Source: Rossellomorea marisflavi | GTDB taxonomy: Bacteria; Bacillota; Bacilli; Bacillales; Bacillaceae_B | Direction: 5' to 3' | Assembly: GCF_022170785.1 (NCBI RefSeq) | Contig: NZ_CP081870.1 | Coordinates: 1,972,001-2,036,000 of the forward strand | DNA: 64,000 nucleotides | Shown: one piece after another, positions 23,809 through 33,303 of the stretch | Position numbering within the stretch: position 1 is the first letter of the stretch | Layout of the letters: every line of letters starts with the position of its first letter | Notes under the pieces: generated by a model | Told to the model about the DNA's origin: nothing | The model's database searches: none | What the model saw: only the letters and a program-made list of their open reading frames with translations | Translations under genes and position numbers: made by a program

Positions 23809-25365
23809 ATGAATGAGGAACAGCGAAAACATGGACAGCAGGCTAATCCGACATCAGCTAAAAGCGAGAAGGATTACAGTCAATATTTTCAGAGCGTCTA
23901 TATTCCGCCTTCGTTGAAAGAAGCAAAAAAACGCGGGAAAGAGGAAGTCCAGTATCATAATGACTTCACCATTGATGATAAATTCAAAGGCCTTGGAACA
24001 GGAAGGAAATTCTACATACGTACATACGGTTGTCAGATGAACGAACACGATACCGAGGTCATGGCCGGGATCTTCATGGCCCTGGGCTATGAGGCAACGA
24101 ATAACACAAATGATGCGGATGTAATCCTTCTGAATACATGTGCCATCCGGGAGAATGCGGAGAACAAAGTGTTCGGGGAGCTCGGTCACCTTAAAGCGCT
24201 GAAACGGGAGAATCCGGGACTGCTCATCGGCGTATGCGGGTGCATGTCACAGGAAGAATCCGTCGTCAAAAAGATTTTGAAAACGTATCAGCAAGTCGAT
24301 ATGATCTTTGGTACCCATAATATCCACAGACTCCCTGAAATCCTTTCAGAGGCATATATGTCCAAGGCCATGGTCGTAGAGGTCTGGTCAAAGGAAGGGG
24401 ATGTGATCGAGAACCTTCCGAAGGTGCGCAGGGGAAACATCAAGGCTTGGGTGAATATCATGTATGGCTGCGATAAGTTTTGCACGTACTGCATCGTACC
24501 CTATACACGCGGGAAAGAACGGAGCAGAAGACCGGAAGAGATCATTCAGGAAGTACGGTCGCTGGCTGCTCAGGGGTATCAGGAAGTCACCCTTCTTGGC
24601 CAGAACGTCAATGCATACGGTAAGGATATTGAAGATATGGACTACGGACTCGGGGACCTGATGGACGAATTGAGGAAGATCGATATCCCTAGGATCCGCT
24701 TTACGACCAGTCATCCACGCGATTTTGATGATCATCTGATCGAAGTCCTTTCGAAGAAAGGGAATCTCGTCGAACACATCCATCTACCTGTTCAGTCCGG
24801 TTCCACTTCTGTCCTGAAGATCATGGCCAGAAAGTATTCACGTGAGGTCTTTCTTGACCTCGTGGCGAGGATCAAGACGGCCATGCCGGATGTTGCCCTG
24901 ACCACAGACATCATCGTCGGTTATCCGAATGAAACAGAAGAGCAATTCGAAGAGACCCTCTCCTTGTACAGGGAGGTGGGCTTCGAATCGGCCTACACGT
25001 ACATCTACTCCCCGCGGGAAGGGACCCCTGCGGCCAAAATGACGGATAATGTTCCTGACGATGTAAAAAAAGACCGTCTGCGCAGACTGAATGCAGTGGT
25101 CAATGAGTTTTCCGGGAAATCACTCCTGCCCTATAAAGGCGAAATCGTGGAAGTCCTTGTAGAAGGAGAGAGTAAGAAGAATCCGGAGGTGCTCGCCGGA
25201 TATACAAGAAGGAGCAAACTAGTGAATTTCAAGGCACCCAAGACGGCCATTGGCAAAATCGTGAAGGTGAAGATCACCGATACCAAAAGCTGGTCGCTCG
25301 ATGGGGAAATGATCGAAGAAGGTCTAATCGGATCTGAATTTCAAATACCGGCAGAGGTGAACTGA
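23809..25365 (+). CDS. miaB: tRNA-2-methylthio-N6-dimethylallyladenosine synthase
   Basis: 518 residues. A radical-SAM methylthiotransferase that adds the 2-methylthio group to i6A37 of tRNAs; MiaA, which makes the i6A precursor, is encoded at 43604. The N-terminal domain has cysteines in [19 protein letters not shown] and GVCGCMSQ. The radical-[11 protein letters not shown] (CxxxCxxC) is near residue 221-228, and the C-terminus is a TRAM domain. ATG 23809, with AAGGGGA 6 bases upstream, gives the family length; the open frame extending further 5' is not coding. It is followed by ricA two bases later. Confidence 0.96.
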   Translation: MNEEQRKHGQQANPTSAKSEKDYSQYFQSVYIPPSLKEAKKRGKEEVQYHNDFTIDDKFKGLGTGRKFYIRTYGCQMNEHDTEVMAGIFMALGYEATNNTNDADVILLNTCAIRENAENKVFGELGHLKALKRENPGLLIGVCGCMSQEESVVKKILKTYQQVDMIFGTHNIHRLPEILSEAYMSKAMVVEVWSKEGDVIENLPKVRRGNIKAWVNIMYGCDKFCTYCIVPYTRGKERSRRPEEIIQEVRSLAAQGYQEVTLLGQNVNAYGKDIEDMDYGLGDLMDELRKIDIPRIRFTTSHPRDFDDHLIEVLSKKGNLVEHIHLPVQSGSTSVLKIMARKYSREVFLDLVARIKTAMPDVALTTDIIVGYPNETEEQFEETLSLYREVGFESAYTYIYSPREGTPAAKMTDNVPDDVKKDRLRRLNAVVNEFSGKSLLPYKGEIVEVLVEGESKKNPEVLAGYTRRSKLVNFKAPKTAIGKIVKVKITDTKSWSLDGEMIEEGLIGSEFQIPAEVN

Positions 25366-25366
25366 T

Positions 25367-25798
25367 ATGGCGAAATATACAAAAGACGATATTATCAAGC
25401 ATGCAGGCGATCTTGCACAAATGATCGCAGATACAGAAGAAGTGGACTTCTTCAAACGTGCAGAGGCACAGATTCACGAAAATCAAAAAGTGAGAGAAAT
25501 GATTGCAAGCATCAAGAGCCTTCAAAAGCAGGCGGTCAACTTCCAACACTACGGCAAAAGTGAAGCACTGAAGATGGTTGAAGCAAAAATTGAGAACCTG
25601 GAAAATGAAATTGACGCTATTCCTATTGTCCAGCAGTTTAAAGAATCTCAAGAGGATGTGAATGATCTGCTTCAGATCGTAGCATCGGTCATCTCCAACA
25701 ATGTGACCGACCACATCATTGAAACGACCGGCGGGGACATCCTAAGGGGAGAAACCGGGTCTCAGGTCCGTAATTCCATGCCGGGCAGCTGCTCATAA
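25367..25798 (+). CDS. ricA: RicA (YmcA), RicAFT complex subunit
   Basis: 143 residues, YlbF/YmcA family, helical. In B. subtilis RicA, RicF and RicT form an Fe-S complex that directs RNase Y processing and influences biofilm formation, competence and sporulation. It starts two bases after miaB, behind GAGGTGA. The C-terminus ends GSQVRNSMPGSCS with the conserved Cys. RNase Y itself is at the left edge of the window. A hairpin repeat follows the stop. Confidence 0.95.
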   Translation: MAKYTKDDIIKHAGDLAQMIADTEEVDFFKRAEAQIHENQKVREMIASIKSLQKQAVNFQHYGKSEALKMVEAKIENLENEIDAIPIVQQFKESQEDVNDLLQIVASVISNNVTDHIIETTGGDILRGETGSQVRNSMPGSCS

Positions 25799-25813
25799 GT
25801 TTCCCATTAGATA

Positions 25814-25890
25814 AGGCTTAAACAAACCTGTTTTAGTCATCGAAAAACCCGAATTTTTGCCTGCTGCAAGGCAACAATTCGGGTTTTTCA
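25814..25890. repeat. Dispersed hairpin repeat, copy 3 (terminator)
   Basis: A diverged head AGGCTTAAACAAAC...TTTTAGTCAT, then GAAAAACCCGAATT (25842-25855) pairing with AATTCGGGTTTTTC (25876-25889). An inner TTGCCT/AAGGCA stem lies inside the loop. It lies between ricA and cotE. Confidence 0.72.
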
Positions 25891-25927
25891 TTTATTTAAT
25901 GAACATTTTCATGGTGTCTAACGGTGG

Positions 25928-26040
25928 ACTGGAGAGCAAGGAAAAGACAACTGCGGGAAGCATCGCCCCCTGAAGGCATGTGGGGTGGATCGCCAGCTCC
26001 CCGCAGAAAGCGAAAACTTGCAGAGAAATCGGTTTAAAGA
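25928..26040. repeat. Degenerate GC-rich Bacillaceae intergenic repeat, second copy
   Basis: GGACTGGAGAGCAAGGAAAA, then CTGCGGGAAGC, GCTCCCCGCAGAAAGCG and CTTGCAGAGAAATC. It lies about 40 bases after a hairpin repeat, the same arrangement as at 22269-22500. The rest of the 470-base gap before cotE holds the cotE promoters and no supported gene. Confidence 0.45.
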
Positions 26041-26159
26041 ACCTAAATGGATCGCGTGTCCGTCATTAGATTGTCCCTTTTTTGTTTTATCCCAACCCTC
26101 TTCTTCCATCGCTGCGCCTCGCATACGCTCTCCTTTTCGTAACATCCCTTGGGTATTCG

Positions 26160-26167
26160 CATACAAT
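26160..26167 (+). promoter_or_regulatory. Possible sigma-E -10 (cotE P1)
   Basis: CATACAAT matches the sigma-E -10 CATACAnT. Only a weak -35 candidate (GTAACATC) lies upstream. In B. subtilis cotE has a sigma-E promoter and a later sigma-K promoter. Confidence 0.4.
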
Positions 26168-26211
26168 ACAGTATCTCGCAACAATCCTTTCATGCAATCC
26201 AATTTACTCGC

Positions 26212-26238
26212 ACAAACACCTAAGTCATCGCATAAGAT
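26212..26238 (+). promoter_or_regulatory. Sigma-K-like promoter (cotE P2)
   Basis: AC at 26212-26213, 17 bases, CATAAGAT at 26231-26238, about 32 bases before the cotE ATG. Confidence 0.55.
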
Positions 26239-26269
26239 GAATTGAAAATGAATGAGGAGGTACGCTCGA

Positions 26270-26806
26270 ATGGCAGAATATAGAGAGATCATTACAAAAG
26301 CGGTCGTAGCGAAGGGACGCAAATTCACTCAGTCCCATCATACGATTTGCCCGCCGCATCACCCATCGAGCATTTTAGGCTGCTGGATCATCAATCACGA
26401 GTACAAGGCACACAAAGTAGGGAAAAAAGTAGAGATTCAGGGTTGTTATGATATCAACGTATGGTACTCCCACAGCGACAACACGAAGACATCCGTGGTC
26501 ACTGAGCGAGTCGAATATACAGACGTCATCAAATTGAAATACCGCGATCCTGATTGCTCGGATGATCTTGAAGTGTGCGCCCGCGTACTCCAACAGCCGA
26601 ACTGCTGCGAAGCGGTCATCTCACCGAATGGGAATAAAATCATCGTTCATGTAGAACGTGAATTCCTGGTGGAAGTGATCGGTGAAACAAAAGTATGTGT
26701 CCTGGTGAATCCTGACGGCTGTGATGATCATGATTGGGACTGCGACCTGGATGACGAAGAGTTTGAAGAACTGGATCCGGAATTCCTTGAAGGCATCGAA
26801 GAGTAA
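26270..26806 (+). CDS. cotE: Outer spore coat morphogenetic protein CotE
   Basis: 178 residues (B. subtilis 181). [20 protein letters not shown] and [20 protein letters not shown] are diagnostic, and the C-terminus is a very acidic tail ([11 protein letters not shown]). CotE is made in the mother cell and is required to assemble the outer coat; in exosporium-bearing species it also anchors the exosporium. ATG 26270 has AGGAGG 8 bases upstream. Between ricA and the topB/mutS region, as in Bacillus. Its product is the natural platform for the surface proteins encoded elsewhere in the window. Confidence 0.97.
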   Translation: MAEYREIITKAVVAKGRKFTQSHHTICPPHHPSSILGCWIINHEYKAHKVGKKVEIQGCYDINVWYSHSDNTKTSVVTERVEYTDVIKLKYRDPDCSDDLEVCARVLQQPNCCEAVISPNGNKIIVHVEREFLVEVIGETKVCVLVNPDGCDDHDWDCDLDDEEFEELDPEFLEGIEE

Positions 26807-26812
26807 AGATTG

Positions 26813-26842
26813 CTAGGAAGACGGCCTCTTCCTAGTTTTTTT
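26813..26842 (+). terminator. Terminator after cotE
   Basis: A perfect 9-bp stem CTAGGAAGA/TCTTCCTAG and seven T. Confidence 0.92.
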
Positions 26843-26950
26843 ATGAAACCATCCGAACGGATGGTTTCTTCTTTGTGGCAAGCACCTGCCCGATTGCATG
26901 GAAGTATGCTAAAATGGGTGGGAAGACCGATCATGAAAGGATTTTTAAAC

Positions 26951-29113
26951 ATGAAAAAAACAGTGGTTCTGGCAGAAAAGCCTTCTGTCGGAAGAGATAT
27001 CGCACGGGTGCTTAACTGCACACAAAAAGGGAACGGATTCTTGGAAGGAAAAGAGTACATCGTAACCTGGGCCCTTGGGCATCTCGTTACCCTTGCAGAC
27101 CCCGAAACCTATGATGACAAGTATAAAACGTGGAAGATAGAAGACCTGCCGATGCTTCCGAAAGATCTTAAGCTGGTAGTGATCAAAAAAACAGGAAAAC
27201 AATTCAATGCCGTAAAAACCCAGATGAATCGGCCGGATGTAAAAGAAATCGTCATAGCAACGGATGCCGGGCGTGAAGGAGAACTCGTCGCAAGGTGGAT
27301 CCTGGAAAAGGCGAAGCCGCAAAAGCCGTTGAAGCGTTTATGGATTTCATCCGTAACCGACAAAGCCATTCAGCAAGGTTTCAGCCGTTTAAAAGATGGA
27401 AAAGCCTATGAAAATCTCTATAGGGCTGCAGAGGCAAGGTCAGAAGCGGATTGGTATGTCGGCATGAATGCCACAAGGGCTTTGACAACCAAACATAATG
27501 CCCAGCTTTCCTGTGGTCGTGTACAAACTCCGACGCTCAGTATCATCGCGCAGCGGGAAGAGGAAATCAGGAACTTCAAGCCCGTCCCGTACTATGAGAT
27601 CCAAGCGGTCACCTCAAAAGGGACCTTTACATGGCTTAAAGGTCAAGAATCAAGGTCGTTTTCAAAAGAAGAAGTGGAACGGGTAGAAGCTGCCTTGAAA
27701 GCGCAAAAAAAACCGCTTACGATCGATACGGTCAAAAAAGCAACGAAAAAGAATCCTGCACCTTCGTTTTATGATTTGACTGAGCTCCAGCGGGATGCCC
27801 ATAAAGTATATGGTTTTTCGGCAAAGGAAACGCTGTCGATCATGCAGAAGCTTTATGAACAGCATAAATTGGTCACATATCCCAGGACCGACAGCAGGCA
27901 TCTCTCGAGTGATATGATCGATACACTGAAAGATCGTCTGATGGCCGTCAATGTCCAAGAGTACAGGGGAATCGTGCATCATGCATTGAAAGGAAAGCTT
28001 ACCCTTTCAAAAGCGTATGTAGATGACACCAAGGTAAGTGATCACCATGCCATCATCCCAACGGAGGAAACACCTTTTCTTCAGAAGCTCCAGGACAGGG
28101 AACGGAAAATCTATGATCTGATCGTGAAGCGTTTCGTCGCTGCTTTCTACGCTCCGTATTCTTATGAGCAGACCACCGTCACGGCTAGGATCGATCAGAA
28201 CCGGTTCCAACTCAAGGGGAACAGGGTACTGGATCAAGGCTGGAAGGCCGTTTATGAGAATGAAATCGTTGAAGGGTTGAAGGCCGCGATAGCTGAAGGG
28301 GAGAGTCTGCCCCTGTTGTCGGTAAAGCATACGGAAGGCAGGACCACGCCGCCGGGAAGATTCAATGAAGGAACCCTTCTGACCGCCATGGAAAACCCAC
28401 GCAAGTACATGAAAGGCAGCGATCAGAATTTGTTGGAGGCCATATCGGAAACCGGGGGACTTGGTACCGTGGCGACTCGTGCCGACATCATTGAAAAGCT
28501 ATTCCACACGGCTCTCATCGAAGAGACGGGGAAAGAAATCACCATAACGTCTAAAGGGAAACAGCTGCTTGATCTGGCGCCCTCTGAGTTGAGGTCTCCA
28601 ACACTGACTGCAGAATGGGAAATGAAGCTGGAGCAGATTGCCGGTGGCAAACTGAGCAAACAAGAATTCATGAAGGAAATCAAGGAATATACGAAAAAGT
28701 CGGTCCATGAAATCAAGCAATCCACTAAAAAATTCTCCCATGACAATCTCACAGGAACGAGATGCCCGGATTGCGGGAATCTCATGCTTGAAATTAAGAA
28801 TCGCAATGGGAAAATGCTCGTTTGTCAGGATCGTGAGTGTGGACATCGCAAAAACGTCAGTAAAAAGACGAATGCACGCTGCCCGAACTGCCACAAGCGC
28901 CTTGAACTTAAGGGAGAAGGCGATGGACAACTGTTCGTATGCGTGTGCGGTCACAAAGAAAAGCTTTCTACCTTCAATCAGCGGAGGAAGAAGGAAAAGG
29001 GCGGTAAAGCAACAAAAAGGGATGTCAATCAGTACTTGAAAACCCAGCAGACGGACGAACCGGTCAATACGGCTCTTGCCGATGCACTTGCTAAATTAAA
29101 GCTTGATCAATAA
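26951..29113 (+). CDS. topB: DNA topoisomerase III
   Basis: 720 residues, type IA topoisomerase. The TOPRIM domain starts with VVLAEKPSVGRDIARVL, and TDAGREGELVARW supplies the acidic metal site. The catalytic tyrosine is Tyr310 in TYPRTDSRHLS. The C-terminus carries Cys4-like zinc ribbons (CPDCGNLM and CPNCHKRL with later Cys pairs) and a basic tail. ATG 26951 follows AAAGGA and matches family length; an open frame extends about 47 codons further upstream through the cotE terminator and is not coding. Confidence 0.95.
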   Translation: MKKTVVLAEKPSVGRDIARVLNCTQKGNGFLEGKEYIVTWALGHLVTLADPETYDDKYKTWKIEDLPMLPKDLKLVVIKKTGKQFNAVKTQMNRPDVKEIVIATDAGREGELVARWILEKAKPQKPLKRLWISSVTDKAIQQGFSRLKDGKAYENLYRAAEARSEADWYVGMNATRALTTKHNAQLSCGRVQTPTLSIIAQREEEIRNFKPVPYYEIQAVTSKGTFTWLKGQESRSFSKEEVERVEAALKAQKKPLTIDTVKKATKKNPAPSFYDLTELQRDAHKVYGFSAKETLSIMQKLYEQHKLVTYPRTDSRHLSSDMIDTLKDRLMAVNVQEYRGIVHHALKGKLTLSKAYVDDTKVSDHHAIIPTEETPFLQKLQDRERKIYDLIVKRFVAAFYAPYSYEQTTVTARIDQNRFQLKGNRVLDQGWKAVYENEIVEGLKAAIAEGESLPLLSVKHTEGRTTPPGRFNEGTLLTAMENPRKYMKGSDQNLLEAISETGGLGTVATRADIIEKLFHTALIEETGKEITITSKGKQLLDLAPSELRSPTLTAEWEMKLEQIAGGKLSKQEFMKEIKEYTKKSVHEIKQSTKKFSHDNLTGTRCPDCGNLMLEIKNRNGKMLVCQDRECGHRKNVSKKTNARCPNCHKRLELKGEGDGQLFVCVCGHKEKLSTFNQRRKKEKGGKATKRDVNQYLKTQQTDEPVNTALADALAKLKLDQ

Positions 29114-29118
29114 CTGTA

Positions 29119-29144
29119 AAGACGGCCTTTGGGCCGTCTTTTTC
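29119..29144 (+). terminator. Terminator after topB
   Basis: Stem AAGACGGCC/GGCCGTCTT with a 4-base loop and five T. Confidence 0.92.
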
Positions 29145-29186
29145 TATGGGTAAAAAGCAACAAGTTTAATTATTTTGAATATTTGG

Positions 29187-29215
29187 TTGATTTACTTGTC
29201 GAATCATATTAAGAT
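29187..29215 (+). promoter_or_regulatory. Possible sigma-A promoter of the CstA-type gene
   Basis: TTGATT, 17 bases, TAAGAT, located 35 bases before the start codon. Moderate match only. Confidence 0.35.
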
Positions 29216-29249
29216 TGCGGTTATATTCAATTAAAAGGGGGATCGGCAT

Positions 29250-30692
29250 ATGCTGACTTTCATCACGGCATTATTCATTCTGATTGCAGGCTACTTCGTT
29301 TATTCAAAGGTGGTCGAAAAGATTTTCGTCATCGACGACCGAACGATCACCCCGGCCTATTCAAAACGGGACGATTTGGATTATGTACCGATGAGCTGGT
29401 GGAAGGCAAGCCTCATCCAGCTTCTGAACATAGCGGGACTTGGACCGATCTTCGGTGCCATTATGGGTGCTCTGTACGGACCAGTTGCATTCATCTGGAT
29501 CGTCATCGGCTGTTTATTTGCAGGAGCTGTACATGATTACTTTTCAGGTATGTTGTCTTTGCGGCATGGAGGTGCTCAGTTCCCTGCCATCGTGGGGAAT
29601 TACCTTGGGAAACCGGTGAAGGTGGCGATGAATCTACTGTCCATAGTTCTCATGATCCTAGTAGCCGCAGCCTTTACGGCGGGACCTGCCCAACTGCTTA
29701 CCGAGCTGACTCCTTTATCATTCATGACATGTCTCATTCTCATATTCATTTACTTTGTGGTCGCTACGGTTCTTCCAGTCAACAAAATCATCGGAAGGAT
29801 CTATCCATTCTTCGGTGCTATCTTGATCTTCATGGCCGTATCTATCGGCATCGGTTTATTCTTTTTTGAACATCCGATCCCGAATCTTACGTTGGCAAAT
29901 TTACATCCCGGAGACCTCCCCATCTGGCCGTTGCTGATGGTAACCGTTTCATGCGGAGCAATTTCGGGGTTCCATTCCACACAGAGCCCGATCCTTTCAA
30001 GAACGTTGAAGAAAGAGAGCGAGGGGAGGAAGGTGTTTTACGGTGCCATGGTGGCTGAGGGCGTCATCGCTCTGATTTGGGCAGCTGCCGGGATGGCTTT
30101 CTTCAACGGTACGCCGGGTCTTCAAGAGGCCCTTGCCGCAGGAGGACCTGCAGGTGTGGTGAACGAGATCAGTACCACAACCCTTGGTACCGTTGGCGGC
30201 GTCTTTGCTGTATTGGGTGTCATCATCCTCCCGATAACAACAGGAGACACTGCCCTACGCTCATCAAGGATGATGCTGTCCGAATTGATCCGCGATATCC
30301 GAAAGCAGGATACGGACAATAAGTGGCTCCCTGTCCTGTTGGTGATCCCGGTAGCGCTCCCCACATTCCTCCTGACGCAGATCGACTACAGCTTCTTATG
30401 GCGATATGTGGGATGGTCCAACCAAGTGGTGGCGACGGTCATGCTGTGGACGGGTTCCATTTATTTACTGAGGAAGGCTGCATTCCACTGGATATGCACG
30501 ATTCCTGCCCTATTCATGACCGCGGTCGTGAGTGTGTATATCTTTTATGCGCCTGAAGGATTCGGACTCGATTATAAGCTGTCCATGATTCTTGGATCGG
30601 TGATTTGGGTGGCAGTCCTGATCTGGTTCCTCCGTCAATGGAAGATGAGCCGGCCGATCCGCTCCCTCAGCCCTGAAACACTTCATTCCTGA
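29250..30692 (+). CDS. CstA-family carbon starvation transporter
   Basis: 480 residues with about 13 hydrophobic segments. The N-terminal signature DDLDYVPMSWWKASLIQLLNIAGLGPI, then GAVHDYFSGMLSLRHGG and FHSTQSPILSRTL, are conserved in CstA/BtsT proteins, which import pyruvate or peptides. It is shorter than typical CstA proteins of about 600-700 residues and belongs to the short group. ATG follows AAAAGGGGGAT. A single-gene unit between two terminators. Confidence 0.9.
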   Translation: MLTFITALFILIAGYFVYSKVVEKIFVIDDRTITPAYSKRDDLDYVPMSWWKASLIQLLNIAGLGPIFGAIMGALYGPVAFIWIVIGCLFAGAVHDYFSGMLSLRHGGAQFPAIVGNYLGKPVKVAMNLLSIVLMILVAAAFTAGPAQLLTELTPLSFMTCLILIFIYFVVATVLPVNKIIGRIYPFFGAILIFMAVSIGIGLFFFEHPIPNLTLANLHPGDLPIWPLLMVTVSCGAISGFHSTQSPILSRTLKKESEGRKVFYGAMVAEGVIALIWAAAGMAFFNGTPGLQEALAAGGPAGVVNEISTTTLGTVGGVFAVLGVIILPITTGDTALRSSRMMLSELIRDIRKQDTDNKWLPVLLVIPVALPTFLLTQIDYSFLWRYVGWSNQVVATVMLWTGSIYLLRKAAFHWICTIPALFMTAVVSVYIFYAPEGFGLDYKLSMILGSVIWVAVLIWFLRQWKMSRPIRSLSPETLHS

Positions 30693-30710
30693 AGGGATTG
30701 GTCATAGAGT

Positions 30711-30740
30711 CGGACGGTTAGTCAAACCGTCCGGCTTCTT
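30711..30740 (+). terminator. Terminator after the CstA-type gene
   Basis: Stem CGGACGGTT/AACCGTCCG with a 5-base loop and a GCTTCTT tail. Confidence 0.78.
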
Positions 30741-30860
30741 AATGTGTCTCAGTTTATCCCCGAAGCCCGTCAACGGGAGAACCTGTTCGGAAACCACCGC
30801 TTCTAAAGGTGGACAGCCCCGAATAAAGATGAGTAGGGGAATACCAATCAGGAAGGAGCG

Positions 30861-32201
30861 ATGGTGGTGGATCAACACAAAGATTTGTTACAAGATGAGC
30901 GAAGGGTATGGCATTCCATGAAGCCATATAATCCAGATTCGACCATGGTGGTGACCAAAGCAGCCGGTGCGTGGGTGACCGATCATGAAGGGGCACGTTT
31001 CCTCGATGGAATGGCGGGGTTATGGTGTGTGAACATAGGATACGGAAGAGAGGAGCTTGCGGTTGCAGCTTATGAACAACTAAGGGAAATGCCCTATTAT
31101 CCCCTTACTCAAAGTCATCGGCCAGCAATCGAACTGGCGGAAAAGCTGACCGAGCTCATCGGGGATGATTATGTGTTCTTCTTTTCCAACAGCGGTTCAG
31201 AAGCAAATGAGACGGCATTCAAGATAGCCCGTCAGTATCATCAGCAAAAGGGTGAAGGGAATCGATATAAAATTGTGGCAAGATACAGGGGGTACCACGG
31301 GAATACCCTTGGGGCTTTATCTGCAACCGGTCAGGCCCAGAGGAAATATAAGTACGAACCACTGGCACCGGGATTCATCCATGTGAGACCGCCGGATGCT
31401 TACAGGGATGCAACCGGATCTACCGGAAAAAATCTCCCTGCCGTTCAGGCGCTGGACGAAACACTGACATGGGAGCTCAGTGAAACCATTGCAGCTGTCA
31501 TCATGGAACCGATCATCACAGGTGGTGGGATCGTCATGCCCCAGGATGACTATATGAAGGCAGCGAAAGAGGTATGTGAAGCCCACGGGGCACTGTTGAT
31601 CGTGGACGAAGTCATTACAGGATTCGGCCGCACTGGAAAGGCATTCGGATTCATGCATTACGGGATCAAGCCGGATATCATCACGATGGCGAAGGGAATC
31701 ACCTCAGCATATCTTCCACTTTCTGCGACGGCAGTCAGGAGAGAGGTGTACGAGGCCTTCAAGGGTAGTGAAGAATACGATTACTTCAGGCATATCAATA
31801 CATTCGGGGGAAGCCCGGCGTCATGTGCAGTGGCCGTGAAAAACATCGACATAATCCAAAAGGAAAAGCTTATTGACCGGTCTGCGAGGCTTGGAGAGAA
31901 GGCCTTAAACTACCTACGTAGAAAACTGGCCACTCATGCCCGGGTCGGTGATGTTAGGGGAAAAGGCTTGCTCCTTGGAATCGAGCTGGTGAAGGATAAG
32001 TCGACAAAAGAGCCCCTTGACGGGAAATCCGTAAGCAGCGTAGTGGATTATTGTAAACAAAAGGGTATCCTGATCGGTAAAAATGGAGCCACCGTAGCGG
32101 GATTCAATAACGTACTTGCCCTCTCGCCACCCCTTGTCATTGAAGAGAACGATCTTGAGCTGATGCTTGAAACCGTAGTGGAAGGGATCAGCCGTCTATA
32201 A
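30861..32201 (+). CDS. Class III (omega) aminotransferase, PLP-dependent
   Basis: 446 residues, aspartate-aminotransferase-fold class III family (beta-alanine/omega-amino acid:pyruvate type; B. subtilis YhxA-like). FFFSNSGSEANETAFKIARQY binds PLP phosphate, GYHGNT is conserved, LIVDEVITGFGRTG carries the PLP-binding Asp, and MAKGITSAYLPLSA contains the Schiff-base Lys. NTFGGSPASCAVAVKNI follows. ATG has AAGGAGCGA upstream. Substrate not predictable. Confidence 0.9.
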   Translation: MVVDQHKDLLQDERRVWHSMKPYNPDSTMVVTKAAGAWVTDHEGARFLDGMAGLWCVNIGYGREELAVAAYEQLREMPYYPLTQSHRPAIELAEKLTELIGDDYVFFFSNSGSEANETAFKIARQYHQQKGEGNRYKIVARYRGYHGNTLGALSATGQAQRKYKYEPLAPGFIHVRPPDAYRDATGSTGKNLPAVQALDETLTWELSETIAAVIMEPIITGGGIVMPQDDYMKAAKEVCEAHGALLIVDEVITGFGRTGKAFGFMHYGIKPDIITMAKGITSAYLPLSATAVRREVYEAFKGSEEYDYFRHINTFGGSPASCAVAVKNIDIIQKEKLIDRSARLGEKALNYLRRKLATHARVGDVRGKGLLLGIELVKDKSTKEPLDGKSVSSVVDYCKQKGILIGKNGATVAGFNNVLALSPPLVIEENDLELMLETVVEGISRL

Positions 32202-32205
32202 TACC

Positions 32206-32238
32206 GTAAAAGCCCTCGCGGTTGCGAGGGCTTTTACC
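32206..32238. terminator. Bidirectional terminator
   Basis: Perfect stem AAAAGCCCTCGC/GCGAGGGCTTTT between the convergent aminotransferase and VanW genes. Confidence 0.9.
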
Positions 32239-32245
32239 GTTACAA

Positions 32246-33139
32246 TCAAGGGCGCTCTTCCGATGGTTTGACAGGCGATGCGCCTGGAACGCTCCTCTTG
32301 TCGGCTTCCACTTGGTCGGATGAAAAAATGGTGACGATCATCTGACCCCCGATGACTTTTGAGCGGATCAGGATTGGCTGATGATAAGGGTTGCGGAACG
32401 CAAAATCTGGTCCATACCAGCTGACGGTCGCGTCTCTGCCTTTCGGGACATAGGGAACCCTTTTGGAATGGTGATAGCGCTCCACAATCTTCACCCCAGC
32501 ACGATCAACAGCATTGAACAGAGTAGATGAAACCTGGCAGATCCCTCCCCCGATATCTTCTGATAATTCTCCCTTGACGATGACGGGAGCCTTCATATAG
32601 CCCTTTCCTTTTGTACGTTTACCCACCGTTTTATTGAATGAAAACGTTTCGCCGGGAAAGATGACCGTATTGTTGATTTGATCGGAAGCAAGGATAATAT
32701 TGTTCGTTCGTTCTTCATTTCTTTTATTGAAATACGTTACATAGGAGCCAATGCGATTCGTTCGTATATGGGCGAGGATTTCGGTATCAACCTTCGGGTA
32801 GGTTTTCAGGGTTGGGACCTCTGTGGGAGTCACCCCTCTGTAAAGGTAGTTCATAACGGCTTCTTTGAATGCGGTGCTGTCAAGGATAAGGCCGGTTTGC
32901 CCGGGGATGATCCGGTTATGTTCGTCAATTTTGGCATTGACCGGGGCTTTATAAGCCTTTTCCTGAAGAAGTGAAACAAGATGATTAAAATGGTTTTCAT
33001 TAAGTATCGGTACATCCAGGTAGGGAAGTGTAAGCGATTCTTCCTTGACGGTAATGATTTCATTCCCCGTATCGAGTTCAAGGGGCTGCTGATTCGATAG
33101 TCCGATCATGGCAGCAAGGTAAAAAGTGGTCCATGCCAT
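32246..33139 (-). CDS. VanW family protein, likely exported and forespore-expressed
   Basis: 297 residues. MAWTTFYLAAMIGLSNQQPL gives a short hydrophobic N-terminus, then a beta-rich region. The VanW domain has FPGETFSFNKTVGKRT, GGGICQVSSTLFNA with the conserved Cys, and RDATVSWYGPDFAF. The biochemical role of VanW domains is unknown, though they occur with cell-wall enzymes. ATG 33139 follows GGGAAAGGGTGA; a longer reading from 33208 lacks support. A sigma-G-like promoter at 33160-33188 suggests expression in the forespore. Confidence 0.88.
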   Translation of the reverse strand: MAWTTFYLAAMIGLSNQQPLELDTGNEIITVKEESLTLPYLDVPILNENHFNHLVSLLQEKAYKAPVNAKIDEHNRIIPGQTGLILDSTAFKEAVMNYLYRGVTPTEVPTLKTYPKVDTEILAHIRTNRIGSYVTYFNKRNEERTNNIILASDQINNTVIFPGETFSFNKTVGKRTKGKGYMKAPVIVKGELSEDIGGGICQVSSTLFNAVDRAGVKIVERYHHSKRVPYVPKGRDATVSWYGPDFAFRNPYHQPILIRSKVIGGQMIVTIFSSDQVEADKRSVPGASPVKPSEERP

Positions 33140-33159
33140 CGTTATCACCCTTTCCCTTT

Positions 33160-33188
33160 TAGTATGGTCCCCACGTATACGGTCATGC
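33160..33188 (-). promoter_or_regulatory. Sigma-G-like promoter (minus strand)
   Basis: On the minus strand GCATG, 17 bases, CATACTA. This fits the forespore sigma-G pattern (gMATr, 17-18, CATwMTA). It lies 21 bases before the VanW ATG, overlapping little of the ribosome site. Confidence 0.5.
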
Positions 33189-33303
33189 GGGTGAAGGCTG
33201 ATTTCCAAAAATTAATGGTTATGGAACAGGTCAATTAACGAAAAAGTAGAAGGAAGAGTGCGGGCAAACATATGGATGTAATTAACAAAAAAGGAGGCCT
33301 CTG

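Noticed and set aside
25918-26328. 136-residue reverse frame between ricA and cotE
   Set aside because: It runs through a degenerate repeat and the cotE promoters, has no ribosome site and no protein-like pattern.
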